Part shown: positions 45,473 to 54,540 of the stretch, piece after piece
Position numbering within the stretch: the stretch's first letter is position 1
How the letters are laid out: the number at the start of each line of letters is the position of its first letter
From: Phyllobacterium zundukense
Lineage (GTDB): Bacteria; Pseudomonadota; Alphaproteobacteria; Rhizobiales; Rhizobiaceae
Direction of reading: 5' to 3'
NCBI RefSeq assembly: GCF_025452195.1
Contig: NZ_CP104972.1
Coordinates: 806,001 to 870,000 of the forward strand
DNA length: 64,000 bases
Made by a program: the position numbers and the translations under genes
The notes under the pieces: generated by a model
What the model was told of the DNA's origin: nothing
The model's database searches: none
What the model saw: the letters and a program-made list of their open reading frames with translations, nothing else

Positions 45473-45838
45473 TCAGCCCCCCTTCACGTAGCCCAGACCC
45501 TCGACGATCTTTCCTTCGCGGACGCGCATGATGTTGACGCCTCGAACCTGGTCCGCTTCGCGCTCGCTCCAGCGAAGCTGCCAGCGGATGATCCCGCGGT
45601 CGCCCATCGCGGAGATTTCCTCAGCTTTGAAGACAAGGTTGGCGGACGACGCGACCCCCCTCCAGAAGGTGAGGCAAGCTTCACGTCCTTCGTAGCGCGC
45701 TCCATCCGGGGCCGGCACTGTATTTTCGAGAACACAGCCGTCGCCGATGAGATCATCAAGGTCTTCGGGGCGATGCTTCTCAAATGCGTGGTGGAAGCGT
45801 TCCACGATTTCGCGGGTAACTTTGCTGTCAATGGTCAT
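45473..45838 (-). CDS. NTF2-fold (SnoaL-like) protein, downstream copy
   Basis: A 121-residue cone-fold protein: VTREIVERFHHAFEKHRPED, DDLIGDGCVLENTVPAPDGA, REACLTFWRGVASS, DRGIIRWQLRWSEREADQVR and GVNIMRVREGKIVEGLGYVK. Members are small hydrolases, isomerases or ligand-binding proteins. It is about half identical by eye to the gene at 45.97-46.35 kb, so the two arose by duplication. The scar of an SDR gene lies between them. Control by the TetR regulator at 46.4 kb is likely. Confidence 0.82.
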   Translation of the reverse strand: MTIDSKVTREIVERFHHAFEKHRPEDLDDLIGDGCVLENTVPAPDGARYEGREACLTFWRGVASSANLVFKAEEISAMGDRGIIRWQLRWSEREADQVRGVNIMRVREGKIVEGLGYVKGG

Positions 45839-45846
45839 TTCTCACC

Positions 45847-45905
45847 TCATAGAGCGATGGAGCCGCCGTCGATCCCCTGCGTGTGGCCGATGATGAACCA
45901 GGCTC
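45847..45905 (-). pseudogene. SDR C-terminal scar
   Basis: The minus strand reads AWFIIGHTQGIDGGSIAL and a stop at 45847, the last 18 residues of a short-chain dehydrogenase (usual form VTGHTQGIDGG). The rest of the gene is gone. It lies precisely between the two NTF2-fold genes, so the ancestral operon probably was NTF2, SDR, NTF2, ABM. Confidence 0.6.
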
Positions 45906-45969
45906 CGGTTGAACAAAGAAAAACGACGATGATTGCGACTCTCGTTTGTCTTGTCGTTCTTGCCACAAA

Positions 45970-46347
45970 CTACTCAGGCAAGGGCGCCGACTGACCGGCT
46001 GTTTTGGCATAGGCCAGGGCTTCGACGATCCGACCGTCACGGACACGGATCAGACTGACCCCGCGCAGCGAACCGCCGTCGCCGAAATGGAAGCGCCAGC
46101 GGATGTTGGCACGGTCGCCCATCACGAAGATGTCTTCCGACTCGAAGCGGTTCGCGCGGTCGGCCGCCATGGCCCGCCAGAATGCGAGATTCACATCGTA
46201 GCCCTCGTACCGCGTGCCATCCGGTGCCGGCTGGATCGACTCCATGACGCAGTTCTGGCCGATGATGTCATCGAGGAGCTCGGGATTGTGCTCCTCAAAG
46301 GCATGATTGAACCGGTGAACGATTTCAGATGTTTTGCCGGTTTTCAT
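45970..46347 (-). CDS. NTF2-fold (SnoaL-like) protein, first gene of the TetR target operon
   Basis: A 125-residue paralogue of the downstream protein: SEIVHRFNHAFEEHNPELLD, DIIGQNCVMESIQPAPDGTR, VNLAFWRAMAADRANRFESE, RANIRWRFHFGDGGSLRGVS and IRVRDGRIVEALAYAKTA. It starts at ATG 46347, 14 bases downstream of a perfect TetR-type palindrome in the divergent promoter. The activity is unknown. Confidence 0.83.
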   Translation of the reverse strand: MKTGKTSEIVHRFNHAFEEHNPELLDDIIGQNCVMESIQPAPDGTRYEGYDVNLAFWRAMAADRANRFESEDIFVMGDRANIRWRFHFGDGGSLRGVSLIRVRDGRIVEALAYAKTAGQSAPLPE

Positions 46348-46360
46348 AATACCCTCCTAC

Positions 46361-46404
46361 ACAGACCGGTCTGTCTACTTCTTGTAGTATACAGACCTGT
46401 CTGT
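46361..46404. promoter_or_regulatory. Double TetR operator in divergent promoter
   Basis: ACAGACCGGTCTGT (46361-46374) is a perfect 14-bp palindrome, and ACAGACCTGTCTGT (46391-46404) repeats it with one asymmetric base pair. Their centres are exactly 30 bp apart, about three helical turns, between the NTF2-fold gene and the TetR gene. The ACAGACCNGTCTGT pattern is known from several TetR operators. Confidence 0.85.
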
Positions 46405-46416
46405 TATAGTCAAGCG

Positions 46417-46998
46417 ATGGATCAGAAAACTTCTCGCAGCCCTTCCGAAACAGGTTCCGCGCGTCGCCGTTTGCTCGACACCGCGACCAGGCTCTTTTAC
46501 CAGGGAGGCATCCACGCTGTCGGCATCGACCGCATCATCGCTGAAGCCGGCGTGGCCAAGGCGACGTTCTACAAGCACTTTCCGTCCAAGGATGACCTCG
46601 TCGTCGCCTATCTCGAGGAGATAGACCGGCTCGGGCGGACGGCAGTGGCCGCGCTTCCGAAGCAACCGCCCCGGAAAATGATCTCGGCGATCATGGGGCG
46701 TATCAGCGAGGCTGTGACCGCGGGAGGCTGGCGGGGGTGTCCGTTCCTCAACGCGGCGGCCGAATATCCGGATCCAGCCAGCCCTGTGCGGCAGGCGATC
46801 AACGCGCGCCGCGTTTGGTATCACAACAGCCTCGAGAACTTTCTCGCGGAGGACGGCGATCCCGCTCCTTCCGTCACCGCTTCCCTCCTCGTCGCGCTTT
46901 CTGACGGCCTGCTGGAAAGTGCCTATCTGGATGATGATGCCGAAAGCGTCCCCGCCCTTGTCCGCGAGGCGGTGGCGAGACTGCTGGACCGCCGATGA
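46417..46998 (+). CDS. TetR family repressor of the NTF2-fold operon
   Basis: A 193-residue TetR regulator. The DNA-binding part reads RRRLLDTATRLFYQGGIHAV, GIDRIIAEAGVAKATFYKHF and PSKDDLVVAYLEE. The ligand domain includes GWRGCPFLNAAAEYPDPASP, typical of a subgroup controlling detoxification genes. The frame upstream to 45946 is antisense to the NTF2 gene, so the ATG at 46417 is used, 13 bases after the second operator. It probably represses both itself and the divergent operon. Confidence 0.9.
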   Translation: MDQKTSRSPSETGSARRRLLDTATRLFYQGGIHAVGIDRIIAEAGVAKATFYKHFPSKDDLVVAYLEEIDRLGRTAVAALPKQPPRKMISAIMGRISEAVTAGGWRGCPFLNAAAEYPDPASPVRQAINARRVWYHNSLENFLAEDGDPAPSVTASLLVALSDGLLESAYLDDDAESVPALVREAVARLLDRR

Positions 46999-47186
46999 AC
47001 GCCGCTCGCCGACCAAGCAGCACCGGTCTGCGCCAATTCCTGGATCTCCAGCTCCAGCACGGTTGGATGGAGGGCAAAACGATCCTGCGCGACGCCGACG
47101 AGCGCTCGGAGCCCCTCGAACTGCGTTTCAAATATGTAACGCGGTTTTACCGCCTTGAAAAGATCTCGAACCGCAGACCCAGTTAA
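46995..47186 (+). other. Short open frame overlapping the TetR stop, unrecognised
   Basis: A 63-codon frame begins with an ATGA overlap at the TetR stop and includes GLRQFLDLQLQHGWMEGKTI. The overlap suggests a real second gene, but the product matches nothing I recognise. The frame ends just before motif copy F, so it may be truncated. Confidence 0.3.
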
Positions 47187-47200
47187 TGCAGTTTTCAGAG

Positions 47201-47239
47201 GTGAGGTTCCAGACGAGACCTTATGCGACCTTCAAAAAG
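47201..47239 (+). repeat. Dispersed motif, copy F
   Basis: GTTCC at 47206, AGACGAG, then TTATGCGACC from 47221, with the 15-base offset. It lies between the short frame after the TetR gene and the broken SLC13 permease. It is one of the best matches to the consensus. Confidence 0.6.
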
Positions 47240-47369
47240 TTCATACCGCCAAAAGCTGGTTCCGTAGCCAAGGCATCAATTATTGTTCAATCAAAGTTCT
47301 TCCTCAAGTAAAGGCACGATGCTTCGAGCGATATCCAGTCTTGTGCTGGTCCTTCAATGAAGCGGCCAG

Positions 47370-48490
47370 AAGACCAGCAATGCCGCACTGCCGTTAGCAC
47401 GATGATCACCGAAAGTGGCAAGCCTAGCCGAGGATAGTCGCTGAATCTGTAGCCGCCCGGACCCATAACCAGCGTGTTGCACTGGTGGCCGATGGGTGTC
47501 AGGAAATCACAACCGGCGCCAATGGCCACCGCCATCAAAAAGGCCTCCGGTTTAAAGCCGAGGGTGCCGGCAAAGCTGGTTGCAATTGGCGCCATCACAA
47601 GCACCGTTGCGGCATTGTTCAGGAATGGTGTGACGGCCATCGCGGCCACCAGGATAAGCGTCAGTGCCCCGAACGGAGGCAGTTGATGCGCCACTTGGGT
47701 TAACCAATGTGCGATCAGTTCGGTGCCACCCGACGTCCTCAGGGCGTCGCTGACAGGTATAAGCGTTGCAAGCATCATCAGTATCGGGCCATCGATTGCT
47801 GTATAAACTTCGCCGAGCGGAATCGCACGGAATAGCACCATCGCGACCGCACCGGCAAAGAAGGCTATCGACACCGGCAACAGCCCGAACGCGGTCGATC
47901 CCATCGCGGCAAACAGAATGACGAGAGGAATAAGCCCGCGCCTGACACTGCCCAGCATGATGGCCTTTTTGCCAGTGGCAGACAGCCGAACTCACGCAGC
48001 AATGTCGGCAGTACTCTGCTCTGCCCCTGCAGCACGACGACGTCGCCGAACCGGAAGGTGATCTCGCCCAAGCGCTCCTTGATCCTTTCACCATGGCGGC
48101 TGACGGCAAGCAGATTGACGTTGTATCGATCGAACATTGCAAGGCGCTGCGCTGACATATCGATCAGCGGTGAGTGCTTGCCGATGACCGCTTCAATCGC
48201 CTCGATTTCCGCCGATCGCTCGATATCCAGGGTGACCGGTCATGCGACAGTTTCAACTTTCCAGCCGTCACGATGGCGTCGAGCGCATGCGGGTTACCCT
48301 CCAGTACAAGCACATCACCTTCCACCAGTACGGAATCGGGAAGCGGTGTGACCCGGTGATTGGCACGCACGATAGCCACACACCGACATCGAGAGCGCCA
48401 ACATTTTCGAATCCACATCACAATGCTTGGCGAGCGCTGGACCAGAGCACCGGAGCAAGCAGATAATAACTGATGAATGACTATTTCCAG
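47370..48490 (-). pseudogene. SLC13/DASS-type permease with TrkA-C domains, broken
   Basis: The minus strand shows, from the start side: VTPLPDSVLVEGDVLVLEGN with HALDAIVTAG (first TrkA-C domain); MFDRYNVNLLAVSRHGERIK and RFGDVVVLQGQSRVLPTLLR (second TrkA-C). In another frame follow PLVILFAAMGSTAFGLLPVS, VAAMAVTPFLNNAATVLVMA and IGAGCDFLTPIGHQCNTLVM (C-terminal permease half). The N-terminal permease half and start are missing and at least two frameshifts occur. Intact relatives have about 590 residues and move anions such as sulfate or dicarboxylates. Confidence 0.8.
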
Positions 48491-48778
48491 CAAGTACAGT
48501 TCAAAGGCAGGCTAAACCACTGGCGTATGGCTTCTTGCGCTGGATCGGCGACAAACAGTGGGGCCGACTCTCCGCCCGCAAAGGCCATGAAAGCGCTTCG
48601 ATAGCGCGATCATGGCCGCACGGTGAGGATCCGGCGTTTGGATTCGGGTCAGACGCTGAATGCATTGCCCGGAAACGGAAGCCAGCCATGAGCTGGGGAC
48701 GTTGTCCTGACCGGGGCTCGATGCCACGGCCAGGACAAAGACCGCGCTGAAAACCAGGGTTAAGCGGGTCGCAGTTCT
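48491..48778. other. Non-coding stretch
   Basis: No gene recognised between the permease remnant and BrnA. Confidence 0.3.
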
Positions 48779-49087
48779 CTACAGTCCAGCAGCCTTGCGC
48801 AGGGCCTCATTCACCCGGCCCTGCCATCCTTTTCCTGTCGATTTGAATGCCTTGATAACATCGGGGTCCAGTCTCAGGGAGACTTGCTGCCGTGGTTTCT
48901 CGACGCTGGGCCGTCCCCTCGCCCGCTTGATGCTTTCCATCAGGTCGGGGAAGGCTTCGGCAAACGGCTTGGCCTGCGCCAGCTCCTCGTCGGTCGCTTC
49001 GGGCGCGTCCGGATCGCTGGCAATCTGTCTCTGGACCTTGGCTTCTTCGGCAGTAGTCAAGGGTTTAATACGAGGTTTGGTGGTCAT
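48779..49087 (-). CDS. brnA: BrnA-type antitoxin
   Basis: A 102-residue antitoxin with a C-terminal ribbon-helix-helix: RQQVSLRLDPDVIKAFKSTG and KGWQGRVNEALRKAAGL match the BrnA family. The N-terminal half is acidic and contains SDPDAPEATDEELAQAKPF. It overlaps the toxin end by 23 bases, toxin first, which is the standard brnTA order. Confidence 0.9.
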   Translation of the reverse strand: MTTKPRIKPLTTAEEAKVQRQIASDPDAPEATDEELAQAKPFAEAFPDLMESIKRARGRPSVEKPRQQVSLRLDPDVIKAFKSTGKGWQGRVNEALRKAAGL

Positions 49088-49328
49088 AGAATCTCCTTTC
49101 CTTCTGACTGGCGGCGCGCATGGAAATCACCGACAAGCCTTCCCTTCCCAAGCGGGCGAAGACAACTGCAATCACATTGTTGCGCAGGACACCGATTGCC
49201 ATCATGCGGTTGCGCTTGCTGGGCAGAACGGTCGATGCTGCGAAAAACTCCATGTCGAGATCGGCAAAATCGTAGCCGTGTTTCTCCAGATTCCGAATGC
49301 GCTTGTTTTCATCCCACGTGATCTGCAT
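49065..49328 (-). CDS. brnT: BrnT-type ribonuclease toxin
   Basis: An 87-residue toxin of the BrnT (RelE-like) family: ITWDENKRIRNLEKHGYDFA near the start, then VLPSKRNRMMAIGVLRNNVI, VVFARLGREGLSVISMRAAS and KERRFYD. The ATG at 49328 gives the normal family start; the open frame extends further upstream without similarity. BrnT cuts RNA and is neutralised by BrnA. Both genes are intact. Confidence 0.9.
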   Translation of the reverse strand: MQITWDENKRIRNLEKHGYDFADLDMEFFAASTVLPSKRNRMMAIGVLRNNVIAVVFARLGREGLSVISMRAASQKERRFYDHQTSY

Positions 49329-49334
49329 GATTAT

Positions 49335-49379
49335 TTGTATCACATTTAATAGATGTTTGCCAAAATTAAAGTGATACAA
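49335..49379. promoter_or_regulatory. Candidate brnTA operator
   Basis: TTGTATCAC (49335-49343) and its exact reverse complement GTGATACAA (49371-49379) flank 27 bases of AT-rich DNA directly upstream of brnT. The arms could each hold a BrnA dimer half-site and surround the promoter. Confidence 0.55.
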
Positions 49380-49507
49380 TAAATAAACTCTTGCATCACT
49401 CTGCTGCGGTTATCCGGAATGGATTGGTCAATCAAAACGGCACCGGAACCGCCGTGGCGAATCCGGTGCCTGCGGGTCAAGGGGAAGACTTGACCGCCGC
49501 TGATCGT

Positions 49508-50745
49508 TTATTCACCCTTGTCAACGTTTTCGGGGTCCACGTCCTGATCGTCAAAGTCCACATCGTCCATGTCCTGCATCAGCTTGTAGGCCGGATCGCA
49601 CGACTGCTTGAGGCCAATGGGAAGCCATGCGCCGTTGAGGTCGGCGGTGGCGCGTTCGGCCAGGGGACCTTTCTTCATCGTGGCAAGATTTTCCGCCTTG
49701 TCATTGCCATTGAAGGCTGCGACAACCGAGAGAATGTGCTTCTTCGCGGTGCGATTGAAATAGCCAAGGTCGTTCAAGGTGACGTGGCTAGCCGGATCGG
49801 TGCCGAGGGCAGTGGCCAGTTGATCGGCATGATAAGGCTGGTCGCGGCTGGTCGAGTAGGCCTTGAGCGAAAGTGCCGAAAACAGAGCCAGATGCTCCAG
49901 CAACTGCGTCTGTTGCATTTCCAGAAAATAGCGCCACGACTCCACAAATGTGATCTTCCGGTGTGGCCCTGTCGGTCTTGATCTCCAAGCTGGTAGCGAA
50001 ATATGTCGAATAGAACAATTTGGTTGCCATGGCGTGAACGGTGGCGGCAAGGGCTACTTGCGGATTGCTTGCAAGGTCGGCTGCAATCATTGTGGTGCGG
50101 ATCGCCGCGAGTTCCGTCCCAAGCTTTTCGGAAACTTTTGGATGCCCGTCCAGATCGGTGGCCGGTGCCAGCGCAGCCTTGCCGCCTGTTTTCCTTGGTT
50201 TCTTCATGAGGCCGCGCCGGACCTTGACCTCGCCGTTATACTCCATGGTGATGACGGCAAAGGCCTCGGCAGCTTCTGCCGGATCAAATTCCTCCACGGA
50301 AAGCTCTGCGACCCGTTCGTCGATTTCATCCATCCGCACACCGAACTCGGCATTGTTCGGCTCGTCGTTATGGCGAGCAACGAGGCCGTCATATTCTTGC
50401 CTGAGGGTGGATAATTCGTCTTCTTCCGACTCCGTCAACGCGCGGGGCTTCGGATAGATGCGGTTGGGATAGCGGGAATTAAGTGTGTAGTAGTCATTGT
50501 CGATTTCAACGCCTTGCCAGCCCTCGGCCTTTACGTCCTCGATCAGCTTCTGCAGCTTCTCGTCAAACAGCCGGTCGAGCAATGCCGCGTCGGTCAGGTA
50601 GGCCACTTCGCCGTCACTGAAGAGGTCCTGATAGAACCCTCCGCCCGCTTCGCTGTAAGCATCAAGACCAATCAACGTCACCCGCTTGTCGGTGAGCGGA
50701 ATATCGCCCTCGGTCAGCGTCCGCTTGATCTGATAGGCATTCATG
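49508..50745 (-). pseudogene. Large plasmid ParB-like partition protein, C-terminal part
   Basis: The minus strand encodes QIKRTLTEGDIPLTDKRVTL, GEVAYLTDAALLDRLFDEKL, VKAEGWQGVEIDNDYYTLNS, then a Glu/Asp-rich helical part and PQVALAATVHAMATKLFYST. A frameshift near 49965 leads into VESWRYFLEMQQTQLLEHLA and the acidic end. This matches the C-terminal half of large ParB/KorB-like proteins (about 650-720 residues) from plasmids and integrative elements. The ParB nuclease and DNA-binding half is missing, cut at about 50745 next to HupE. Confidence 0.75.
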
Positions 50746-50755
50746 TCCGGATTGC

Positions 50756-51319
50756 TGCGGAAAAGGCCGTGATCGTCTTGACCAGCATCCCGCGGTCTCG
50801 AATGAGTAGCATGAGCGCAAGCACGAAGAGCAGGTGATCGAGACCCGACAGTATATGATCGACACCCAGCGAGGAGTAGGTCTGCGCTACTTCGAGGCTG
50901 GTCTGTGCGCCCGCTACGACGAAGGAGGGCGCGTCCGGCACGAGGCGCACGACCTCCGTGTCGCCGTTCTCGTATTCGATCCGGACGAGCGCTTCGGTCA
51001 TGGTCGACTTGAGGCCGTTGATGCCGATCTCTCCGCCCCTCAATCCCCCTGAACAGGCGACAGTCCTTCGCTCCAGATAAGCTCGGTCCACGATCGACCT
51101 CGCCGGTTCGGCTTTCTCGATGCACGGCTTCGGCAGACTTGCATAGAGGCCGAGACGCATGTCGCCCTGCGCAGGTACCTTCCAGACGACGGCGAACTCG
51201 TCCGGAGCGGTTTCGCGCATGTCGAGATAGGCGGGCCGAATCTCATGAGCATACCCCGGCGTGGTCAGCAACACCGGCAGCGCTGCCAGCAGGGCGCCAA
51301 GCCGCGTCATCGGCGACAT
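50756..51319 (-). pseudogene. HupE/UreJ-type membrane protein, truncated
   Basis: The gene starts with a signal-like helix (MTRLGALLAALPVLLTTPGY, from 51310 or 51319) and HEIRPAYLDMRETAPDEFAV. It then has SLGVDHILSGLDHLLFVLAL and MLLIRDRGMLVKTITAFS, the first membrane helices of the HupE/UreJ_2 group. It breaks off at about 50756 where the ParB fragment begins. Intact proteins have about 350 residues with more helices. A role in metal or hydrogenase biology is known for the namesake only. Confidence 0.75.
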
Positions 51320-51500
51320 CCCAGTCGAGATCGGCACCGCCGCCGCCAACCAGACCCCAGCCGGTGAAATACACCTTGTCGGTGATCGCATACTTGCCGA
51401 GCATGCCAGCGAGACCGTCGACCCAGGTCGCCCCGTCGCTCCGCCCGCGACCGTCGAGGATACCGCCGCTGAACGAAATGTCCGTGTTGGCGTGCCATTC
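51310..51500 (-). pseudogene. Outer-membrane beta-barrel fragment
   Basis: The minus strand reads DISFSGGILDGRGRSDGATW, LAGMLGKYAITDKVYFTGWG and VGGGGADLDWDVA, alternating polar and hydrophobic residues as in an Omp barrel. It covers the part before the final strands. It is joined at its right edge to a BrkB fragment on the other strand and overlaps the HupE start region. Confidence 0.45.
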
Positions 51501-51752
51501 TATCTCGCCAATTTTGCCGACTACAACGCCACTTACGGCGCTTTGGGCGCGGTCGCAGGTCTGATGGTATGGATATGGATCTCGGTGATCATCCTCATCC
51601 TCGGCGCTGAGTTGAACGCGGAACTGGAGCATCAAACCGCGATTGGTAGTACGACCGGACAGCCGCTTCCGATGGGAAAGCGCGGAGCAGTCGTTGCCGA
51701 TACACTTGGCGAATCTGTGAATGAGACGAAAGGCAAAATGTCGGTGCCCTGA
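51486..51752 (+). pseudogene. YihY/BrkB family protein, C-terminal fragment
   Basis: The plus strand encodes VPFYLANFADYNATYGALGA, VAGLMVWIWISVIILILGAE and LNAELEHQTA, then MGKRGAVVADTLGESVNETK. This is the last helix and tail of YihY/virulence factor BrkB proteins (about 300 residues). The preceding five helices are missing, replaced by outer-membrane gene sequence on the other strand. Confidence 0.75.
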
Positions 51753-51957
51753 AGCGTCTAGCCCAGCTTGCATGAAGCCCTGTCGCAACAATTGCCAGTT
51801 GTCCGGTCAATCGAGGACCGAGCCTGCGCTTCAAGCCAGCTACTTAGCTGTCTATTCGCCCTAGTTATCCATCCAACGCGGATGCTGCGAGCGTGTGACT
51901 TGTAACGGCGCTTTGGATACTCTTTCATTATCCCGCACTGCACTCTACTTTGACGGC

Positions 51958-53076
51958 ATGAGAGATTTTATGATCCATCTCGAAGAACAGGTGGCATGGT
52001 TGCCGGACTGGATCATCAGCCTTGCCCTCATCGCCGGCGCGGCTGGCATAGGCTGGGCCGTGCATCACGCTCTTTACAACCTGCTTACCCGTATCGTTGC
52101 CGCCTGGGGTTTGTTCTGGCGCTCACTGGTCTCCAGAACCGAGCGCCCTGCCCGCTTCGCGATTGTGGTGGCGGCACTCTCCTTGGCCGTATCACTTGCG
52201 CCGCTGACCGATCTGCAAGCCTCGGTACTTCGTCATGGTCTGCTCATCTGTTTTATCGCATTGATTGCCTGGATGGTGAAGTCGGCTGCGCATATCTGGA
52301 CGACGGTCTATCTGAGGCGCTTCAAACTTGATGCCGAAGACAATCTGCTGGCGCGCAAGCATGTGACGCAATCGCGGATCATCGGGCGAATCATCGACCT
52401 GTTGATCATAATGATCGCGGTCGCCGCCGCATTGATGACATTTGATGCGGTCCGGCAATATGGCGTTAGTCTCCTGGCATCTGCCGGTGCAGCCGGTATT
52501 GTGGTTGGCTTGGCACTTCAACCGGTCTTGAAGAATCTTTTCGCGGGCATCCAGCTCGCGATTACGCAACCGATCCGGATCGATGACGCGCTGTTGGTTG
52601 AGGGCGAGTGGGGCAATGTCGAGGAGATCACCTCAACCTATGTCGTTGTCAAAATCTGGGACTGGCGGCGCCTCATTCTTCCGCTCAGCTACTTCATCGA
52701 GAACCCGTTCCAGAACTGGACCCGCGAGAGCGCCTCACTGATCGGCACGGTGATGATCTATCTTGATTACAGTGTTCCCGTCCCAGCCCTTCGCAGCAAA
52801 GTGGAGGAGATTCTCGCCGCTTCGACGCTCTGGGATCACCGTGTCGCCAACGTCGCCGTCACCGATTTCAAGGAAAACGTGATGGAAATCCGTATCCTTG
52901 TATCCGCGACGAATTCCGGCCGAACATTTGATCTGCGTTGCGAGGTTCGCGAAAAGCTGATCGACTTCATCCAGCGCGAATATCCGCAGGCATTGCCGCG
53001 GATACGTTTGAATCCCGGCAATGTCGCGACAACAGGGCAAACGGGGACGAACCAATCAGCAACGCGAGAGAACTGA
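51958..53076 (+). CDS. MscS family mechanosensitive channel
   Basis: A 372-residue small-conductance channel-type protein. Four hydrophobic helices lie in the first 200 residues. The pore helix is LLASAGAAGIVVGLALQPVL followed by KNLFAGIQLAITQPIRIDDA, and the beta domain has VEEITSTYVVVKIWDWRRLI and PLSYFIENPFQNWT. The cytoplasmic alpha/beta domain ends near residue 350. The ATG at 51958 is chosen; one at 51970 is possible. It would relieve turgor on osmotic downshift. Confidence 0.9.
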   Translation: MRDFMIHLEEQVAWLPDWIISLALIAGAAGIGWAVHHALYNLLTRIVAAWGLFWRSLVSRTERPARFAIVVAALSLAVSLAPLTDLQASVLRHGLLICFIALIAWMVKSAAHIWTTVYLRRFKLDAEDNLLARKHVTQSRIIGRIIDLLIIMIAVAAALMTFDAVRQYGVSLLASAGAAGIVVGLALQPVLKNLFAGIQLAITQPIRIDDALLVEGEWGNVEEITSTYVVVKIWDWRRLILPLSYFIENPFQNWTRESASLIGTVMIYLDYSVPVPALRSKVEEILAASTLWDHRVANVAVTDFKENVMEIRILVSATNSGRTFDLRCEVREKLIDFIQREYPQALPRIRLNPGNVATTGQTGTNQSATREN

Positions 53077-53119
53077 AATTTTCTCAGCCGAAATGCTGCC
53101 CCTGTCATGGTTTCGGTTT

Positions 53120-53581
53120 CTACATCTCAAACGTTCCGGTCAGCGTCGCTTGCGCAAGTATGTGTCTTTTTGCTGCATTCCACATCAGCCCAGCACCTGC
53201 AGAGCTAGGCACAGAACGATTCGGGACATCGAGTGCCGCCAAGCGAAAATGATAGTGGTGCACTCCATGATCTTTGGGTGGTTGCGGTCCGTCATAACGC
53301 GCATTGCCGAAATCGTTCTCCGAAAAACGCGGCGCCTGGCCCGGCACAGTATCCGCACTTTCAGGCAATCCATACAGTGTCGGCCGAATGTTAAATATTC
53401 CACAATGCCGGAAAATCCCACTCGGTGCATCGGCATCTTCAACGACGAGTGCAAAACTGCGTGTCCCATCAGGAACACCGCTCCATTTCAATGGTGGAAA
53501 CAGATTTTCGTGGATGCGGGTATATTTTGGGGGAATAGCATCGCCATCAGCAAATGCAGGGCTCACTAACGTCAAGACCAT
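53120..53581 (-). CDS. YbhB/YbcL (Raf kinase inhibitor-like) protein
   Basis: A 153-residue phosphatidylethanolamine-binding-fold protein. It has the ligand pocket motifs FALVVEDADAPSGIFRHCGI and YDGPQPPKDHGVHHYHFRLA. The usual GDxIPxKYT start is present as DGDAIPPKYTR, and the ending is ILAQATLTGTFE. The ATG at 53581 lies before VLTLVSPAFADG, which is the normal family start rather than a signal peptide. The function of bacterial members is unknown. It is convergent with the channel gene. Confidence 0.87.
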   Translation of the reverse strand: MVLTLVSPAFADGDAIPPKYTRIHENLFPPLKWSGVPDGTRSFALVVEDADAPSGIFRHCGIFNIRPTLYGLPESADTVPGQAPRFSENDFGNARYDGPQPPKDHGVHHYHFRLAALDVPNRSVPSSAGAGLMWNAAKRHILAQATLTGTFEM

Positions 53582-54254
53582 GGGATTTCCTTCAACAGGT
53601 GTTCTGACTGGGATTTGTACCGACGCTGCGCCTCACGGACGAAGACCGTGTCCGGCAGGTTTTGCTCCGCCGACACTCTTCCCAACCTGCAAGGACCGAG
53701 TTTGTTCCAGGAAATATTATCGCCATATGACATGTACCAAGTATCGTTTCTCGCCACTATTTAGGCAAGACGGCCTTCACTTAAATAGTGGAGAAACTAA
53801 GGTAAGCGCCTTTAAATAAGACCGAGCACTGTTCCACTTGAGCCCTTATGCGATTTTCCAAGCACAGATCGAGAACATTCGGAAAATAAGCCCATAAAGA
53901 CGCGGCGCGATGAGGCTCCGTGGTCACAGTTTGAACCGGGTTCGCTAAAATAGCGATTGAAAACAACTGTAGGCCCTCGCAGTTATCGCGCTTCATTGTC
54001 GGACCCGGTGCTAGTTCGCACTAGGGGACAATAGAAATGAAACCAACACTTTTAGCCGGCGTTGCCTTTTCGGCGATGCTTACGTTCGCCGCCGACCGCG
54101 GTCACCAGTGCAGCCACATTTGGCTTTCCCCTCGGGGATCTTGAGCTGCTCTATAGTGTGATCGGCCACCGATTTTTTCGCAACGTTCTTGTAGACCTGA
54201 ACCTTGGTGACGATCGGCTCTGCTGAAAGTGCGACAGAACCCAGCAATGGCTGG
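53582..54254. other. Mostly non-coding stretch with motif copy G
   Basis: Copy G of the dispersed motif is at 53826-53866. A + strand start at 54037 encodes a signal-like run (MKPTLLAGVAFSAMLTFAA) but stops after about 35 codons; it may be the front of a lost exported protein. Nothing else is recognised. Confidence 0.4.
53826..53866 (+). repeat. Dispersed motif, copy G
   Basis: GTTCC (53831), TGAG, TTATGCGATTTTCCAAGCAC from 53846, with the 15-base offset. It lies in non-coding DNA. Confidence 0.6.
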
Positions 54255-54540
54255 CGGCCCGTCAGGGCGATGGGCTGGTTTATGTTGGGCACGTCGGAAC
54301 GGGCTTCTCAGCGAAACTAGCACGTGATCTTAAAGCCCAGCTCGATAGTATCCGTATCGAAAACCCATTGGCCTCGGGCATCAAGGCAAGAAATATGTGT
54401 TCGTCGAACTGGGCTTGGTTGCGGAAGTGACCTATGGAGCTTGGACGCACGACGGAAAACTGAGACACACCTCATTCAAAGGAATCCGTGAAGCGGCGGA
54501 CCATGCCGAGGTCTATGAACTAGGGCAGGGGATCGATTAA
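54255..54540 (+). pseudogene. LigD-type ATP-dependent DNA ligase, C-terminal remnant
   Basis: The plus strand encodes GLVYVGHVGTGFSAKLARDL and QLDSIRIENPLASG, then after a frameshift KKYVFVELGLVAEVTYGAWT, HDGKLRHTSFKGIREAADHA and EVYEL with a stop at 54540. It is the end of the OB-fold of the ligase domain used in bacterial non-homologous end joining. The rest of the gene and any Ku gene are absent here. Its end overlaps the end of the PIN toxin gene on the other strand. Confidence 0.8.

Noticed and set aside
49788..51125. Single 445-codon minus-strand frame across the ParB/HupE junction
   Set aside because: Only its ParB part is real. The upstream half is out of frame with HupE and is Arg-rich noise, so it is not a fusion protein.
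53572..53757. 61-codon minus frame upstream of the YbhB gene
   Set aside because: No signal, ribosome site or family pattern; probably chance.
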